DNA of 60,991 nucleotides, taken from Rhodospirillaceae bacterium (lineage in GTDB: Bacteria > Pseudomonadota > Alphaproteobacteria > Rhodospirillales > Rhodospirillaceae). The DNA is taken from assembly GCA_018666155.1 (NCBI GenBank), contig JABJAH010000059.1:1-60991 (forward strand). Direction: 5' to 3'. Positions within the stretch are counted from its first letter, which is position 1; each line of letters opens with the position of its first letter. Positions 47,735-56,938 of this stretch are shown in pieces. The notes under the pieces were generated by a model. The model saw nothing but the letters and a program-made list of their open reading frames with translations, made no database searches and was not told the origin of the DNA. The translations under genes were made by a program, and so were the position numbers.

Positions 47735-48586
47735 ATGCCAACGGACAAGACCCTTTCTTACTCTGCTGACCTGGTGAAACGCTATGACCGTGATCGCTTT
47801 CTGACGGCCATGTTTGCGCCGGAGCGTGCCCGCGACCAATTGCTGACGCTGTACGCATTTAATGTGGAGATTGCCCGCATTCGGGAGACCGTGACCGAAC
47901 CGATGATTGGTCAAATGCGCTTGCAGTGGTGGCGGGATGTCCTCACCGCGATTGCCGCTGGCGACGGTCCTCCAAAGGGGCACCCGGTGGCTGAACCGCT
48001 CGCGGCCCTCATCCAAGTACAATCATTGCCTCTTGATCCGTTCTTGGCGCTCCTTGAGGCCCGTGAGCAAGATCTGTCTGACGATCCACCAGCAACGATG
48101 AACGATCTCGTGAGGTATTGTCGCGGGTCCTCGGCGGGATTAGCTGTGCTTGGGTTAAAGGTGATTGGTGTGGACGACGAGGTATCCTGCGAAACGGCGG
48201 AGAGCATCGCGACCGCTTGGGCACTCGCGGGGATTGCCCGTGCCGTTCGATTTCTCGCTCTTGCCGGTCGAGTGATGCTACCGACGGCGGCGATGTCTAA
48301 CCAGGGCCTCGCCCTTCAGGATTTACAGAATCCGGAAACCGCTAAACCGGTGGCTGACATCGTATCTGAGGTTTGTAATTTGGCACGCGATCACCTGGCT
48401 AAGGCGCGTGAGAATCGAAATACGGTTGATCTGAAAGGCCTACCCATTTTCCTGCCCGCGACCCTTGCTGATTCGTATCTCGATATGTTTGCGCGGGCGG
48501 AGTATCAAATCTTCGATTCCCGTGTCATTCGGCAGCGTCCCAACGTGGCCCGCTTATGGTGGAGCAACTGGCGGAAACGCTATTAG
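47735..48586 (+). CDS. Squalene/phytoene-synthase-fold protein without Asp motifs (NDUFAF6-like)
   Basis: 283 residues of the same fold as HpnC and HpnD, but without the catalytic Asp motifs: the first reads AFNVEIARIRETVTEP, and the second region (IARAVRFLALAGRVMLP) also lacks the DxxxD pattern. MRLQWWRDVL is typical of the NDUFAF6 group, mitochondrial complex I assembly factors and their alphaproteobacterial relatives. It is therefore expected not to make isoprenoids. ATG at 47735; the 66-base divergent region with hpnC should hold both promoters. Confidence 0.85.
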   Translation: MPTDKTLSYSADLVKRYDRDRFLTAMFAPERARDQLLTLYAFNVEIARIRETVTEPMIGQMRLQWWRDVLTAIAAGDGPPKGHPVAEPLAALIQVQSLPLDPFLALLEAREQDLSDDPPATMNDLVRYCRGSSAGLAVLGLKVIGVDDEVSCETAESIATAWALAGIARAVRFLALAGRVMLPTAAMSNQGLALQDLQNPETAKPVADIVSEVCNLARDHLAKARENRNTVDLKGLPIFLPATLADSYLDMFARAEYQIFDSRVIRQRPNVARLWWSNWRKRY

Positions 48587-48587
48587 C

Positions 48588-49964
48588 TTACTCTGCGGCG
48601 TGTGTGCTGTTTTCAAGCCAGGACTGCAAATCACGTTTGGCACGTGTTGCATAAGCGCTTTTGCGGTCTCGCCCTTTGAGGCGGCGGCCATTTTCTCGTA
48701 AGCCCTCGGCACCTTCGAGGTCAGGAAACAATCCAAAATTCACGTTCATCGGCTGGTAGGTGTCTTCATGGGCACCACCTGTGATGTGGCTGAGAAGTGC
48801 ACCCATGGAGGTTGTTGCTGGCGGCGGAGCAAACGCCTGGCCCGTCCGTTCGGCGGCTGCAAAACGACCAACCAATAGTCCGATTGCTGCACTTTCGATG
48901 TAACCCTCGCAGCCCGTGATCTGTCCGGCAAATCGCAGGCGAGGCATCGCTTTTAGACGGAAGGTTTCGTCAAGTAGACGAGGGGAATTGAGGAACGTAT
49001 TGCGATGAATGCCGCCAAGTCGAACGAACTCAGCCTTTTCAAGTCCCGGGATCGTGTGAAAGACCTCTTTCTGTGCGCCGTACTTAAGCTTCGTTTGAAA
49101 ACCTACGAGATTGTAGAGCGTGCCCAGGGCGTTGTCTTGTCGGAGTTGAACAATCCCCCACGCTTTCGTTTGCGGATCATGCGGGTTTGTTAATCCAACC
49201 GGTTTCATCGGTCCGAATCTCAGGGTTTCACGGCCACGTTCCGCCATGACTTCAATTGGAAGACAACCTTCAAAGTAGGGTGTGTCTTTTTCCCATTCCT
49301 TGAACTCTGTTTTTTCCCCGGCGATCAAGGCGTCCATAAAGGTATTGTATTGGGCTTGGTCCATCGGGCAGTTGACGTAATCGGACCCTTCACCCTTGTC
49401 GTAGCGAGATTGAAACCAGGCTTTGTCGAAATCGATGCTGTCTTTGGTGACGATGGGGGCAATGGCGTCAAAAAATGCCAATGACTCTTCGCCGGTTAGA
49501 GTGCTGATGGCTTCACTCAGGGCCGGAGAGGTGAGCGGGCCGGTCGCGATGATCACACTCGACCAGTCATCGGGTGGCAAGCCATCCACTTCGCCGCGTT
49601 CAATTGTAATCAGCGGTTCGTTTTCGATCGCGGCCTGGACGGCTTCAGCAAAACCGTCGCGATCAACGGCGAGTGCTGAACCCGCTGGAACGCGATGCGT
49701 GTCGCCACACTTCAATATGAGGGACTCCATCGCCCGCATCTCGTGATGGAGTAATCCGACAGCGTTGTAGTCTGCATCATCTGAGCGGAAAGAATTGGAG
49801 CAGACAAGCTCGGCAAGACAGTCGGTGTGGTGGGCGTCGGTTGTCCGAACGGGTCGCATTTCGTGCAGCACCACGGGGATGCCAGCGCGCGCGATCTGCC
49901 AGGCGGCTTCCGAACCGGCGAGACCGCCGCCGACGATGTGAATAGGCTCTATGGATGTTGTCAT
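48588..49964 (-). CDS. trmFO: Methylenetetrahydrofolate-tRNA-(uracil-5-)-methyltransferase
   Basis: FAD-enzyme that makes m5U54 in tRNA using methylenetetrahydrofolate. 458 residues. The FAD motif is [18 protein letters not shown], then [12 protein letters not shown] and [10 protein letters not shown] with the catalytic Cys, and later [18 protein letters not shown]. It is convergent with the NDUFAF6-like gene, with the stops only one base apart. Confidence 0.97.
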   Translation of the reverse strand: MTTSIEPIHIVGGGLAGSEAAWQIARAGIPVVLHEMRPVRTTDAHHTDCLAELVCSNSFRSDDADYNAVGLLHHEMRAMESLILKCGDTHRVPAGSALAVDRDGFAEAVQAAIENEPLITIERGEVDGLPPDDWSSVIIATGPLTSPALSEAISTLTGEESLAFFDAIAPIVTKDSIDFDKAWFQSRYDKGEGSDYVNCPMDQAQYNTFMDALIAGEKTEFKEWEKDTPYFEGCLPIEVMAERGRETLRFGPMKPVGLTNPHDPQTKAWGIVQLRQDNALGTLYNLVGFQTKLKYGAQKEVFHTIPGLEKAEFVRLGGIHRNTFLNSPRLLDETFRLKAMPRLRFAGQITGCEGYIESAAIGLLVGRFAAAERTGQAFAPPPATTSMGALLSHITGGAHEDTYQPMNVNFGLFPDLEGAEGLRENGRRLKGRDRKSAYATRAKRDLQSWLENSTHAAE

Positions 49965-50079
49965 ATCGGGGGCATAACCGGGCCGGTCGCAACTGTCCAG
50001 GGCTGTCGCTCAAGTCCGTTCTCTACAGGTCCAGAGCGGGGTGATAGTCTCTCGAGAATCGGCAGCTATGGTGACTTGA

Positions 50080-50472
50080 ATGGCAGAGCAGAAATTTTAT
50101 GTCGTTGGCGGAGAGTATGCCGACACGACCTTCGAACACCTGGCCAACGGCGGCGATCCAGATATTCATGGCCCGTTTTTAGAACGCGACGCGAAGGACT
50201 TTTGGCGGTCTATCACCGGCAAGACCGTCGATAACGCCATGATCCGCTATGTGCTTAAGGCGGAAGAAGAGATCAACGGCCCGATCTATTGGGTTGTCGG
50301 TGGAGAGTACGCGGATACCACGTTTAAGACCCCCGCCAGCGGTACGGCGATCGAAGCTTATGGCCCCTTCGAAAAAGGGGAGGCCTTGGATGTCTGGCGG
50401 AGTATTACTGGCAAGACTGTCGACTATGCACTTGTTCGTTACGACATCCGTGAGCGTTGGGGCGATCGCTGA
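50080..50472 (+). CDS. Tandem DUF4170 protein
   Basis: 130 residues made of two DUF4170-like copies. Copy 1 has YVVGGEYADTTF, GPF and SITGKTVDNAMIRY; copy 2 has WVVGGEYADTTF, GPF and SITGKTVDYALVRY. The unit is usually seen as a single-copy small protein in alphaproteobacteria. No signal or membrane segment. Function unknown. Confidence 0.85.
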   Translation: MAEQKFYVVGGEYADTTFEHLANGGDPDIHGPFLERDAKDFWRSITGKTVDNAMIRYVLKAEEEINGPIYWVVGGEYADTTFKTPASGTAIEAYGPFEKGEALDVWRSITGKTVDYALVRYDIRERWGDR

Positions 50473-50537
50473 GTCGCACAATGGTGGATATCAGGCTGCC
50501 GTACTACGGATTTAGAGTGGCGCGGGACTTTTTATTA

Positions 50538-51788
50538 TCAACTGACAAGTCCGATGACCGCTCCCGTCATACCCGTCGCCAAGTTCCCAGCCACCCACGC
50601 TTTCATTCCGAGAGATAACGCCGCGCTTCGGTTGTCTGGCGCTAATGTTCCGATGACCGAGACCAACATGCCAACGCTGGCCAGGTTGGCAAAGCCACAC
50701 AGTGCATAGGTCATAATCAACGTGGATCGCGGTGATAGAACGCCAGGATCAAGTCCAGCTAGGGCTTGGTAGGCGACGAATTCATTGAGTACAGCCTTGG
50801 TCCCCATGAGTTGTCCTGCGGCCAAAGCTTCGCCTGGCGGAATGCCGAACAAGAGAACGATGGGGGCAAAGAGCCAGCCGAAAATACGGTCGATGGTCAG
50901 CGCGGTGCCGGTGACGTCAGGCAACAGGCCCAACATTTGATTGCCAAGGGACACAAACGCAAAGACCACAATCAGAATGGCAATGATGGCGAGGTATAGC
51001 TTCATGCCATCCATCGTGCCTTGGACAACGGCATCGAGACTGCTGTCGTAGGACAGGCTGTTGAGGTCTTCATCAGCATCGGCTGAGCTTGCGCTGCTGG
51101 GAATCATGACACGCGCGATCAGCAGTGCGGCGGGAAGGGATATTACTGACGCTGTGACGATATGACTCGTCGCGCCCGGCAAAATGGGCTCAAGAATAGT
51201 TGCGTAAAGGACAAGAACGACACCTGATACGGTCGCTAGTCCAGCGGTCATGACGACGAATAGGTCTGCCCGGTTTAGTTTGTTGAGAACACCGCGAATA
51301 AATAGGGGCGATTCAACGACGCCGAAAAAAAGATTGGCCGCCGCGCCTAGACTGGCGCCACCACCGATGCCCAAGACTTTTTGTAAAGAGCGCGAGAGCC
51401 AACGAATGAGAGTGGGCAGCAACTTCCAGTGCCATAGAAGTGCCGCCAGTGCAGAGACGACGATCACGACCGGCAATATTTGGAACGCGACAATCACCGA
51501 CGTCCCGTCACCGGGAACAGGGAAGGGGGTGGGGCCGCCACCTGCATATCCAAACACGAACGCGGCACCAGTTCGGGCTGCTTGATCAAGAGCGGCAACA
51601 CCTCGGCTCAGCACAGATAATGCGGCCCAGATAAACGGTACTTTGAGAATAAGGAGAGCCAAGACGCCCTGGGTGATGAGAGCGATGCCGACCCAGCGCA
51701 ATGACACGGCTTTTCTGTTTTCACTGATCAGCCATGCGAGGCCGATTAATCCGAAAAGCCCGACAAAACTTTGTATCCAGAGACCCAT
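50538..51788 (-). CDS. Concentrative nucleoside transporter (NupC/CNT family)
   Basis: 416-residue polytopic inner-membrane symporter for nucleosides. The family landmarks are the SLGAAANLFFGVVESPLFI segment, TKAVLNEFVAYQAL and STLIMTYALCGFANLASVG. It is divergent from the carbon-nitrogen hydrolase at 51922 across 133 bases, which may give them shared control. Confidence 0.95.
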   Translation of the reverse strand: MGLWIQSFVGLFGLIGLAWLISENRKAVSLRWVGIALITQGVLALLILKVPFIWAALSVLSRGVAALDQAARTGAAFVFGYAGGGPTPFPVPGDGTSVIVAFQILPVVIVVSALAALLWHWKLLPTLIRWLSRSLQKVLGIGGGASLGAAANLFFGVVESPLFIRGVLNKLNRADLFVVMTAGLATVSGVVLVLYATILEPILPGATSHIVTASVISLPAALLIARVMIPSSASSADADEDLNSLSYDSSLDAVVQGTMDGMKLYLAIIAILIVVFAFVSLGNQMLGLLPDVTGTALTIDRIFGWLFAPIVLLFGIPPGEALAAGQLMGTKAVLNEFVAYQALAGLDPGVLSPRSTLIMTYALCGFANLASVGMLVSVIGTLAPDNRSAALSLGMKAWVAGNLATGMTGAVIGLVS

Positions 51789-51921
51789 ATTCTTGCTCCA
51801 GTCTTTGATCCCAGACTCTGGTCAGGTGGCGACCGCGCAACACACTGGGGTGATGGCCGAGATGAACTCCGCCCGTATAGTGCAGGTATCAAGTCAATTT
51901 GAGAAGGGAAGGGACAGCCCC

Positions 51922-53013
51922 ATGGCACTGCTTTGGAAAGCGACGGCGATGCAAACCAACAATGTCATCGTTAACGCGGCGAAAACCCGCGAAGAAGCGA
52001 TGGCGATTGTCGACAAGAGTATCGACCGCTGGGAAGAGTTGATCATGTGGGCGGCGGGCCGTGGCGGTGGGATGAAGAACCTTGTCGTTTTCCCAGAATT
52101 CAATTTGCAGGGCTTTCCGCTCGGAGAAAGCTCGGCGGAATGGATTGAGAAAGCCTGTTTCCAAATCCCCGGCTGCGCTCCCGTCGAACGCTTGCAGAAG
52201 ATTGCACAGAAATTCGGAATCTATTTGGGTGCCAATGCTTACGAAGCACCACCCGAGTGGCCTGGGCGGTACTTCAATTGTTCGTTTTTAATCGACCCAT
52301 CTGGCGACATTGTCTTGAAGTACCGGCGCATTTCAACGGCACAGGCGGCATCGCCTCACGATGTGCTTGATGAGTATCTCGACAAACATGGGATCGAAGG
52401 ACTCTTTCCTGTTGCAAAAACAGAGATTGGCAACATTTCGATGATGCCATGCGGTGAGATTTTGTGGCCCGAGACATCACGTTGTTTGATGATGCGTGGG
52501 GCAGAAGTGATTTTGCACCCGACATCGGATCATGGTCGTTCGGAAAACATGGCCTGGGAGTCGGCCAAGCGCGTGCGAGCGGCAGAGAATATGGTTTACT
52601 TTGTCTCTGCCAATGCTGGAAAAATTATTGGGTCTCCGCCCAACGATACCCACGCCGGCAACTCAAAGATTATCGATTTCCAAGGGCAGCTTATGGTCGA
52701 AAGCGGTGTTGCCGGTGAGTCGATTAATGCGTCGGCGGTTATAGATATGGATGCTTTGCGACGCGCGCGCTGCACACCAACTGGGCCTTTCGGTGTGAAC
52801 CGCATTGCGCGGTTGCGATCCGAAGCCTATGCGCCGGTGTTTAGCGATGCGGCCTTTTATCCGGTCAATCTGTGGGCGGATAAGCCGATGGATTCCAAGC
52901 AACGCATTCAAGATGCTCTAATCGACGTCATAAAGAAAAAAGTTGATGATGGGATACTTAATCCACCTTCGAAAGGGCAGGCCCTTGAGGGTTATGACTT
53001 GTGGGGGAGCTAA
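51922..53013 (+). CDS. Carbon-nitrogen hydrolase (nitrilase superfamily)
   Basis: 363 residues. The triad is visible: E59 in VVFPEFNLQG, K133 in LKYRRIS and C177 in MMPCGEILWPE. It hydrolyses a non-peptide C-N bond (amide, carbamoyl or nitrile), but the substrate is not indicated. ATG at 51922 follows GAAGGGA; a longer in-frame reading covers the transporter promoter and is rejected. Its stop overlaps the next start (TAATG), so it is co-translated with the DUF1838 protein. The nearby nucleoside transporter hints at nucleobase-ureide use, which is inference. Confidence 0.9.
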   Translation: MALLWKATAMQTNNVIVNAAKTREEAMAIVDKSIDRWEELIMWAAGRGGGMKNLVVFPEFNLQGFPLGESSAEWIEKACFQIPGCAPVERLQKIAQKFGIYLGANAYEAPPEWPGRYFNCSFLIDPSGDIVLKYRRISTAQAASPHDVLDEYLDKHGIEGLFPVAKTEIGNISMMPCGEILWPETSRCLMMRGAEVILHPTSDHGRSENMAWESAKRVRAAENMVYFVSANAGKIIGSPPNDTHAGNSKIIDFQGQLMVESGVAGESINASAVIDMDALRRARCTPTGPFGVNRIARLRSEAYAPVFSDAAFYPVNLWADKPMDSKQRIQDALIDVIKKKVDDGILNPPSKGQALEGYDLWGS

Positions 53014-53882
53014 TGGGAGTCGATCATATGAAAAGACGTACAGTGATTACAGGGCTGGCTGGTCTTGCAGCGACGGCTACATTTGAAGGGCGTGTTGACG
53101 CGGCGACGCTACCACAGAGTCTCAATCCCGCTGACCCATCCCATCTGGGTCTTCTACAAAAGAAGCTTATTTACGCGACGGATGACCGGCCTCTCATTTG
53201 GTGGATTCGTGGCAACAAGTATGGCTCGATCAATGGTGAGCTGACGCCGCTTTGGACGCTGAACGTTGTTCTGTTTAAATCGGTATCGCACAACGAAGAC
53301 GGTAGATTCGACGCAAAGTCGATGGAGATTGTCTATAAAACCGATGTCGAGACCGATGAGCCACTGAGTAAATGGCGGAACCCGTACAACGGCGAGGTGT
53401 ACGACGAAGAGCCGTTGATCATGGGACCACTCTCCCGGAGGTTCACGGATGCCGGTCCGATAAGTCAGACGGAATTACCTGGCGCGCAGATTCAGCGCAG
53501 TGGGTCGTTGGGGCCAGCCGAGATTGCTGGCGACGATGTTTGGCTTATATCGGATGCCAATGTCGTGCTTAGCCGCGAAGGGCAACGGGATTTTCGGGCC
53601 AACGACTTGTCAACGTACCATGGCAAAGTGTCCGACGTTTTGAATCCCGACATCCCAAGCCCGCCTTCGACCATGGCAGTTCACATTGTGCAGAGCTGGC
53701 ACCCGTGGATGAATATGGGCGACCAGGAAGGGACGCTTATCACCCGCATCAGCGGTGCTAAATGCTTTGAGGTCGAAGACATCCATCCCAGGATTCTAAC
53801 GATGGTGAAGCAACATCACCCTGAGATCGCCAAGGACTTTGTGGCTCGGCTCAATGGGCCGCCAGAACGATTTGACCGGTAG
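53013..53882 (+). CDS. DUF1838 protein with a Tat-like leader
   Basis: 289 residues. MGVDHMKRRTVITGLAGL is a twin-arginine-type leader, followed by the DUF1838 body with WWIRGNKYGSINGELTPLW and WHPWMNMGDQEGTLI. GGGGGAG precedes the ATG at 53013; an ATG at 53028 is an alternative. Function unknown; it is coupled to the carbon-nitrogen hydrolase by TAATG. Confidence 0.85.
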   Translation: MGVDHMKRRTVITGLAGLAATATFEGRVDAATLPQSLNPADPSHLGLLQKKLIYATDDRPLIWWIRGNKYGSINGELTPLWTLNVVLFKSVSHNEDGRFDAKSMEIVYKTDVETDEPLSKWRNPYNGEVYDEEPLIMGPLSRRFTDAGPISQTELPGAQIQRSGSLGPAEIAGDDVWLISDANVVLSREGQRDFRANDLSTYHGKVSDVLNPDIPSPPSTMAVHIVQSWHPWMNMGDQEGTLITRISGAKCFEVEDIHPRILTMVKQHHPEIAKDFVARLNGPPERFDR

Positions 53883-53990
53883 GGTATGCCGTCAACTAGG
53901 CCGGGTTACGCATTGTTACCCATTACACCTTGGGTTGATTAGACCGCCATGCTTGAATGTATTCTCGGATGAATTCAGAGGAGATGCGTG

Positions 53991-54608
53991 ATGTTCAAGT
54001 CAGTTTTGATGGGCGCTGCAGCGGTTTTGGCGTTTGGTCTTCCTGGTACAGCGCAGGCGGAAGACGCGGCGCTCTGTGCAACGCCAGATCAAGCCATAGA
54101 AATTCAGGCGGTTTACAAAATGAGCGCGGGTCTGGTCCCGGGTATGGCAGCACGCCAGCTCGATATTCCAGAAGTGGTGATTGCCAGCGCAATGCCAGCG
54201 GTCGAGAAAGCTGGGACATCAGCAGCAGGGTTCGTCGATGTTTGGGCCTCTGTGACCGAGTGGGAAAAGGCCTTTACGTTGATCCTCAAAGAGGGCCACG
54301 TGTTTGAAATTGATGGCGCTGTTCCAGCCGGAAAACGCTCAGAACGTAGCAATTATTTTAATCTGGATATCGATGCTCCGTTCGGCGGGCATATTCGTGA
54401 TGACCAAATGTCGGCGATTTATGCCATGGCTTTGCCAGCACGCGGCGGCGCAGTCTCTCGCTCAATTCATTTTTTTGATCAGTCAGGCGTTACCGTATTT
54501 AGTGTGATTATGGGTGGAGAAGCCGGTAATCCGGACGACGCTGACGTTGCGCGTTTTGATGCGACGATGGCACTGGTGAAATCCATGGGGTCCGTCTGCC
54601 CCGGCTAG
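53991..54608 (+). CDS. Exported HutX/ChuX-like protein (copy 1)
   Basis: 205 residues. A signal peptide ends near GTAQA, so the protein is periplasmic. The body matches the HutX/ChuX heme-carrier fold: an N-terminal helical part (DIPEVVIASAMP), then WASVTEWEKAFTLIL, YFNLDIDAPFGGHIRDDQMS with the G-H pair, AIYAM and SIHFFDQSGVTVFSVIMG. It has a Cys near the mature N-terminus and another at the C-terminus (SVCPG) that could form a disulfide. Known HutX and ChuX are cytoplasmic. GAGGAG precedes the ATG. A related copy is at 58127. Confidence 0.75.
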   Translation: MFKSVLMGAAAVLAFGLPGTAQAEDAALCATPDQAIEIQAVYKMSAGLVPGMAARQLDIPEVVIASAMPAVEKAGTSAAGFVDVWASVTEWEKAFTLILKEGHVFEIDGAVPAGKRSERSNYFNLDIDAPFGGHIRDDQMSAIYAMALPARGGAVSRSIHFFDQSGVTVFSVIMGGEAGNPDDADVARFDATMALVKSMGSVCPG

Positions 54609-54644
54609 TTCTCATGGCTAGAGCGAGAAAAATCGTTTTTTCAG

Positions 54645-54770
54645 TCAGGTGCTCGCGGCCTCATAATTGAGGAAATCGACCGAAGAGACGACCTGCATCC
54701 AGGTCTGACCCTGGGAATTATCGTTCATCACGGCCCAGGTGTGACGATTCCAGATGCTCAATTTTGACAT
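54645..54770 (-). CDS. Possible 41-residue small protein
   Basis: A small frame, MSKLSIWNRHTWAVM and on, ending NYEAAST. No good ribosome binding site is seen; an A/T-rich short inverted repeat (GAAAAA-TCG-TTTTTTC) follows its stop. The opposite strand is also open here, so it may not be coding. It fills a 250-base gap that otherwise has nothing obvious, and is divergent from the small acidic gene at 54860. Confidence 0.3.
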   Translation of the reverse strand: MSKLSIWNRHTWAVMNDNSQGQTWMQVVSSVDFLNYEAAST

Positions 54771-54859
54771 AATATTACGTCTTGGATTAAGGGGCTGTTT
54801 ACCTTCCCGACGCACGCTCCTGGGTGTGAGGTATGATTTTTCTTATGGGAGCTAAGGCC

Positions 54860-55018
54860 ATGTTAGATCCGTTTAACACCGAAGAAGGCCCGGGTCGGGC
54901 TTACATCGATATTGACGCTGAACTCGACACGTTTGAGTTCGACGACGAGTTGGCACTTGAAGCGGAAGATCTAAATTTCGCTATGGGGCGTCCGACCGAA
55001 TTGGACTTCGCTGACTAA
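54860..55018 (+). CDS. Small acidic protein, 52 aa
   Basis: MLDPFNTEEGPGRAYIDID and on, ending RPTELDFAD; about a third of residues are Asp or Glu and there is no Cys or signal. ATG at 54860 is preceded by GGGAG; ATGs at 54845 and 54833 are possible longer starts. A 9-bp hairpin follows. Not recognised; it could be an acidic regulator, an anti-sigma-like or binding peptide, or a modified-peptide precursor, none shown. Confidence 0.6.
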   Translation: MLDPFNTEEGPGRAYIDIDAELDTFEFDDELALEAEDLNFAMGRPTELDFAD

Positions 55019-55030
55019 TACACCGGTCTC

Positions 55031-55052
55031 GCGGACCCGTTTCCGGGTCCGC
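55031..55052 (+). terminator. Hairpin after the small acidic gene
   Basis: GCGGACCCG, TTTC loop, CGGGTCCGC: a perfect 9-bp stem, but no T-run follows, so termination strength is uncertain. It lies between two convergent genes. Confidence 0.55.
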
Positions 55053-55077
55053 GTAATACCGTGTTTGTAGTGTAGGC

Positions 55078-56505
55078 TTAAGCTGCCTCGCGTTTGATTT
55101 GCGGTTGGCCTGGGCGGCTCCGTCTGCGACGGCGCTTTTGTTTCGCTTCGCCCCCGGCTTCGGTTTTCCTGTCGCCGCTTGGCTTGCCAGACTCAGAGGC
55201 CTGCCATGGCTTCTTCTCGCCGCTCTTTGGGCCCTTGCGATGGCTCTTGAACGGCTTTTTCTTATTAAACCCTTTGCCTGCTGATGGGCCGTCATTGTGC
55301 CCTTGTTTCATCGGCGGTGGCGCTGCTCCACCGGTCAGGCTCTTGCCGATGAGACGTTCGATATCCCTGAGAAGATGCCGTTCGCTGCTATCGCACAGAG
55401 AAATGGCGATGCCCTCATTACCAGCCCGTCCGGTGCGGCCAATACGGTGCACATAGGCGTCTGGTTGATCCGGCATGTCGTAGTTGATGACGTGTGTGAC
55501 GTCATCGATATCGAGACCCCGGGCCGCAACATCAGTGGCCACGAGCACTTGCAAATGGCCATTTTGGAAAGCCTCTAGTGCTTTCTTCCGCGCGTTCTGA
55601 GACTTATTGCCGTGGATTGCGACTGCTTTGACTCCGCCCTTGTGGAGCTGGCCGTCAAGGCGGTTGGCGCCGTGCTTGGTCCGGGTAAAGACGATGGCCT
55701 TATAAATCCCGTTATCGAGCAGCTCGAGCAAGGTTTTGACCTTGGCGGGCCGATCAACAAACATGATTTCCTGTTTGACCGTATCCGCAGTGGTGGACTC
55801 AGGTGCGATGTCGACGCGCATCGGGTTACGTAACAAGGTGTTAGCAAGTTTTGTCACGCCAGGTGCCATGGTTGCTGAGAACAGCAGGGTCTGGCGATCG
55901 GTGGGCAATTTCGCCGCGATTTTACGGATATCGGGAATAAAACCCATGTCGAGCATGCGGTCGGCTTCGTCGAGGACAAAAGCGTCAACTTCGTCGAGGC
56001 AGACGCGGCCTTGATTGATCAGGTCGAGCAGGCGGCCTGGTGTTGCGACGAGAACGTCAACACCGCGGGCCATGGCCTTGATTTGGCCCTGTGAACTAAC
56101 GCCGCCAAAGATCGTCGTGCGACGGACGTTGATATAGCGACCATAAGCGCCGAACGAGTCATGAATTTGACCGGCGAGCTCACGCGTTGGGCTGAGAACC
56201 AGAATGCGCGCGCACTTTGTCGAAACCGCTTTAGGCTCGTGATACAGGCTTTGCAGCAGGGGCAGGGCGAAGGCCGCAGTCTTACCGGTCCCGGTTTGGG
56301 CACAACCAATCATATCCCGCCCTTCGAGCAGAATAGGAATGGCCTGTTGTTGAATGGGAGTAGGCTTCTTATATCCGTCGGCGATGAGCGCCCGTTGTAG
56401 AGGCTCGATGAGCGCCAGATCGGCAAACGTTTCAATAGGTGTGGATGTCAAAACAATATCTTTCTTCGTGTTTGGGTCCGCTCCACCTTCCGCTGGAGAG
56501 GCCAT
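55078..56505 (-). CDS. DEAD-box RNA helicase, RhlE-like
   Basis: 475-residue ATP-dependent RNA helicase. Motifs in order: Q motif KKPTPIQQQAIP, I AQTGTGKT, Ia PTRELA, II DEAD, III SAT, V ATDVAARGLDIDD, VI HRIGRTGRAG. A long Lys/Arg/Gly-rich tail (KKKPFKSHRKGPKSGEKKP) should bind RNA. The start is uncertain: ATG at 56505 or a TTG just before TSTPIETFADL about 57 bases downstream. A minus-strand hairpin lies in the leader. Confidence 0.93.
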   Translation of the reverse strand: MASPAEGGADPNTKKDIVLTSTPIETFADLALIEPLQRALIADGYKKPTPIQQQAIPILLEGRDMIGCAQTGTGKTAAFALPLLQSLYHEPKAVSTKCARILVLSPTRELAGQIHDSFGAYGRYINVRRTTIFGGVSSQGQIKAMARGVDVLVATPGRLLDLINQGRVCLDEVDAFVLDEADRMLDMGFIPDIRKIAAKLPTDRQTLLFSATMAPGVTKLANTLLRNPMRVDIAPESTTADTVKQEIMFVDRPAKVKTLLELLDNGIYKAIVFTRTKHGANRLDGQLHKGGVKAVAIHGNKSQNARKKALEAFQNGHLQVLVATDVAARGLDIDDVTHVINYDMPDQPDAYVHRIGRTGRAGNEGIAISLCDSSERHLLRDIERLIGKSLTGGAAPPPMKQGHNDGPSAGKGFNKKKPFKSHRKGPKSGEKKPWQASESGKPSGDRKTEAGGEAKQKRRRRRSRPGQPQIKREAA

Positions 56506-56938
56506 TAATGATAGGTGCCGCGTCCAGGCAAACGCACACAAAAGGCGTCCAGCTTAAGGCTGGACGTCAAGGTGAGCGCCACTGAGACGGCGTCAGCTTC
56601 TATCGGACTGTAGGTGAAAGAGCGGGTCAACCGATGGTCGGGACCAACGCAGGCATTAACAAGCCGACTGGAAGGATGCCGGGTATATGGGCCTGTTTCT
56701 CTTAAAAGTCAATTAACCCGTTCTGGGCAAGTCAGTCATAAAAAAGAAACTTCGATTTTGCGAGGAACGAGCCCATACACCGCCGTAAAAGGAACGAAAG
56801 AAAGTTACTGGGATCAAGACGGCCAATTAGCAATTTAACTAGAATGTTCTTATTCGCCCGTTACTTGGTGTTTGCTGGTCGCTATAAATAGTAAAGCCTC
56901 GCGTGAGGGCGCTCACAGTAAAGTTGCGGCCATAATCC
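56506..56938. other. Intergenic region between the helicase and the tandem PAS gene
   Basis: This 433-base divergent region has no convincing gene. It contains the hairpin at 56546-56566 in the helicase leader. A 74-codon frame (56614-56838) has no ribosome binding site or family resemblance. The T/A-rich part near 56720-56900 may hold the promoters. Confidence 0.6.
56546..56566 (-). promoter_or_regulatory. Hairpin in the helicase leader, possible attenuator
   Basis: CGTCCAGC and GCTGGACG form an 8-bp stem with a 5-base loop. On the minus strand it is followed by CCTTTTGTG, a weak T-run, about 40 bases before the helicase ATG. It could attenuate the helicase transcript or stabilise it. Confidence 0.45.

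Noticed and set aside
47735..48586. Calling this gene a phytoene or squalene synthase
   Set aside because: Both catalytic Asp motifs are absent; the NDUFAF6-like reading fits better.
56614..56838. 74-codon frame in the helicase-PAS intergenic region
   Set aside because: GTG start, no ribosome binding site, composition unlike neighbouring genes and no recognisable domain.
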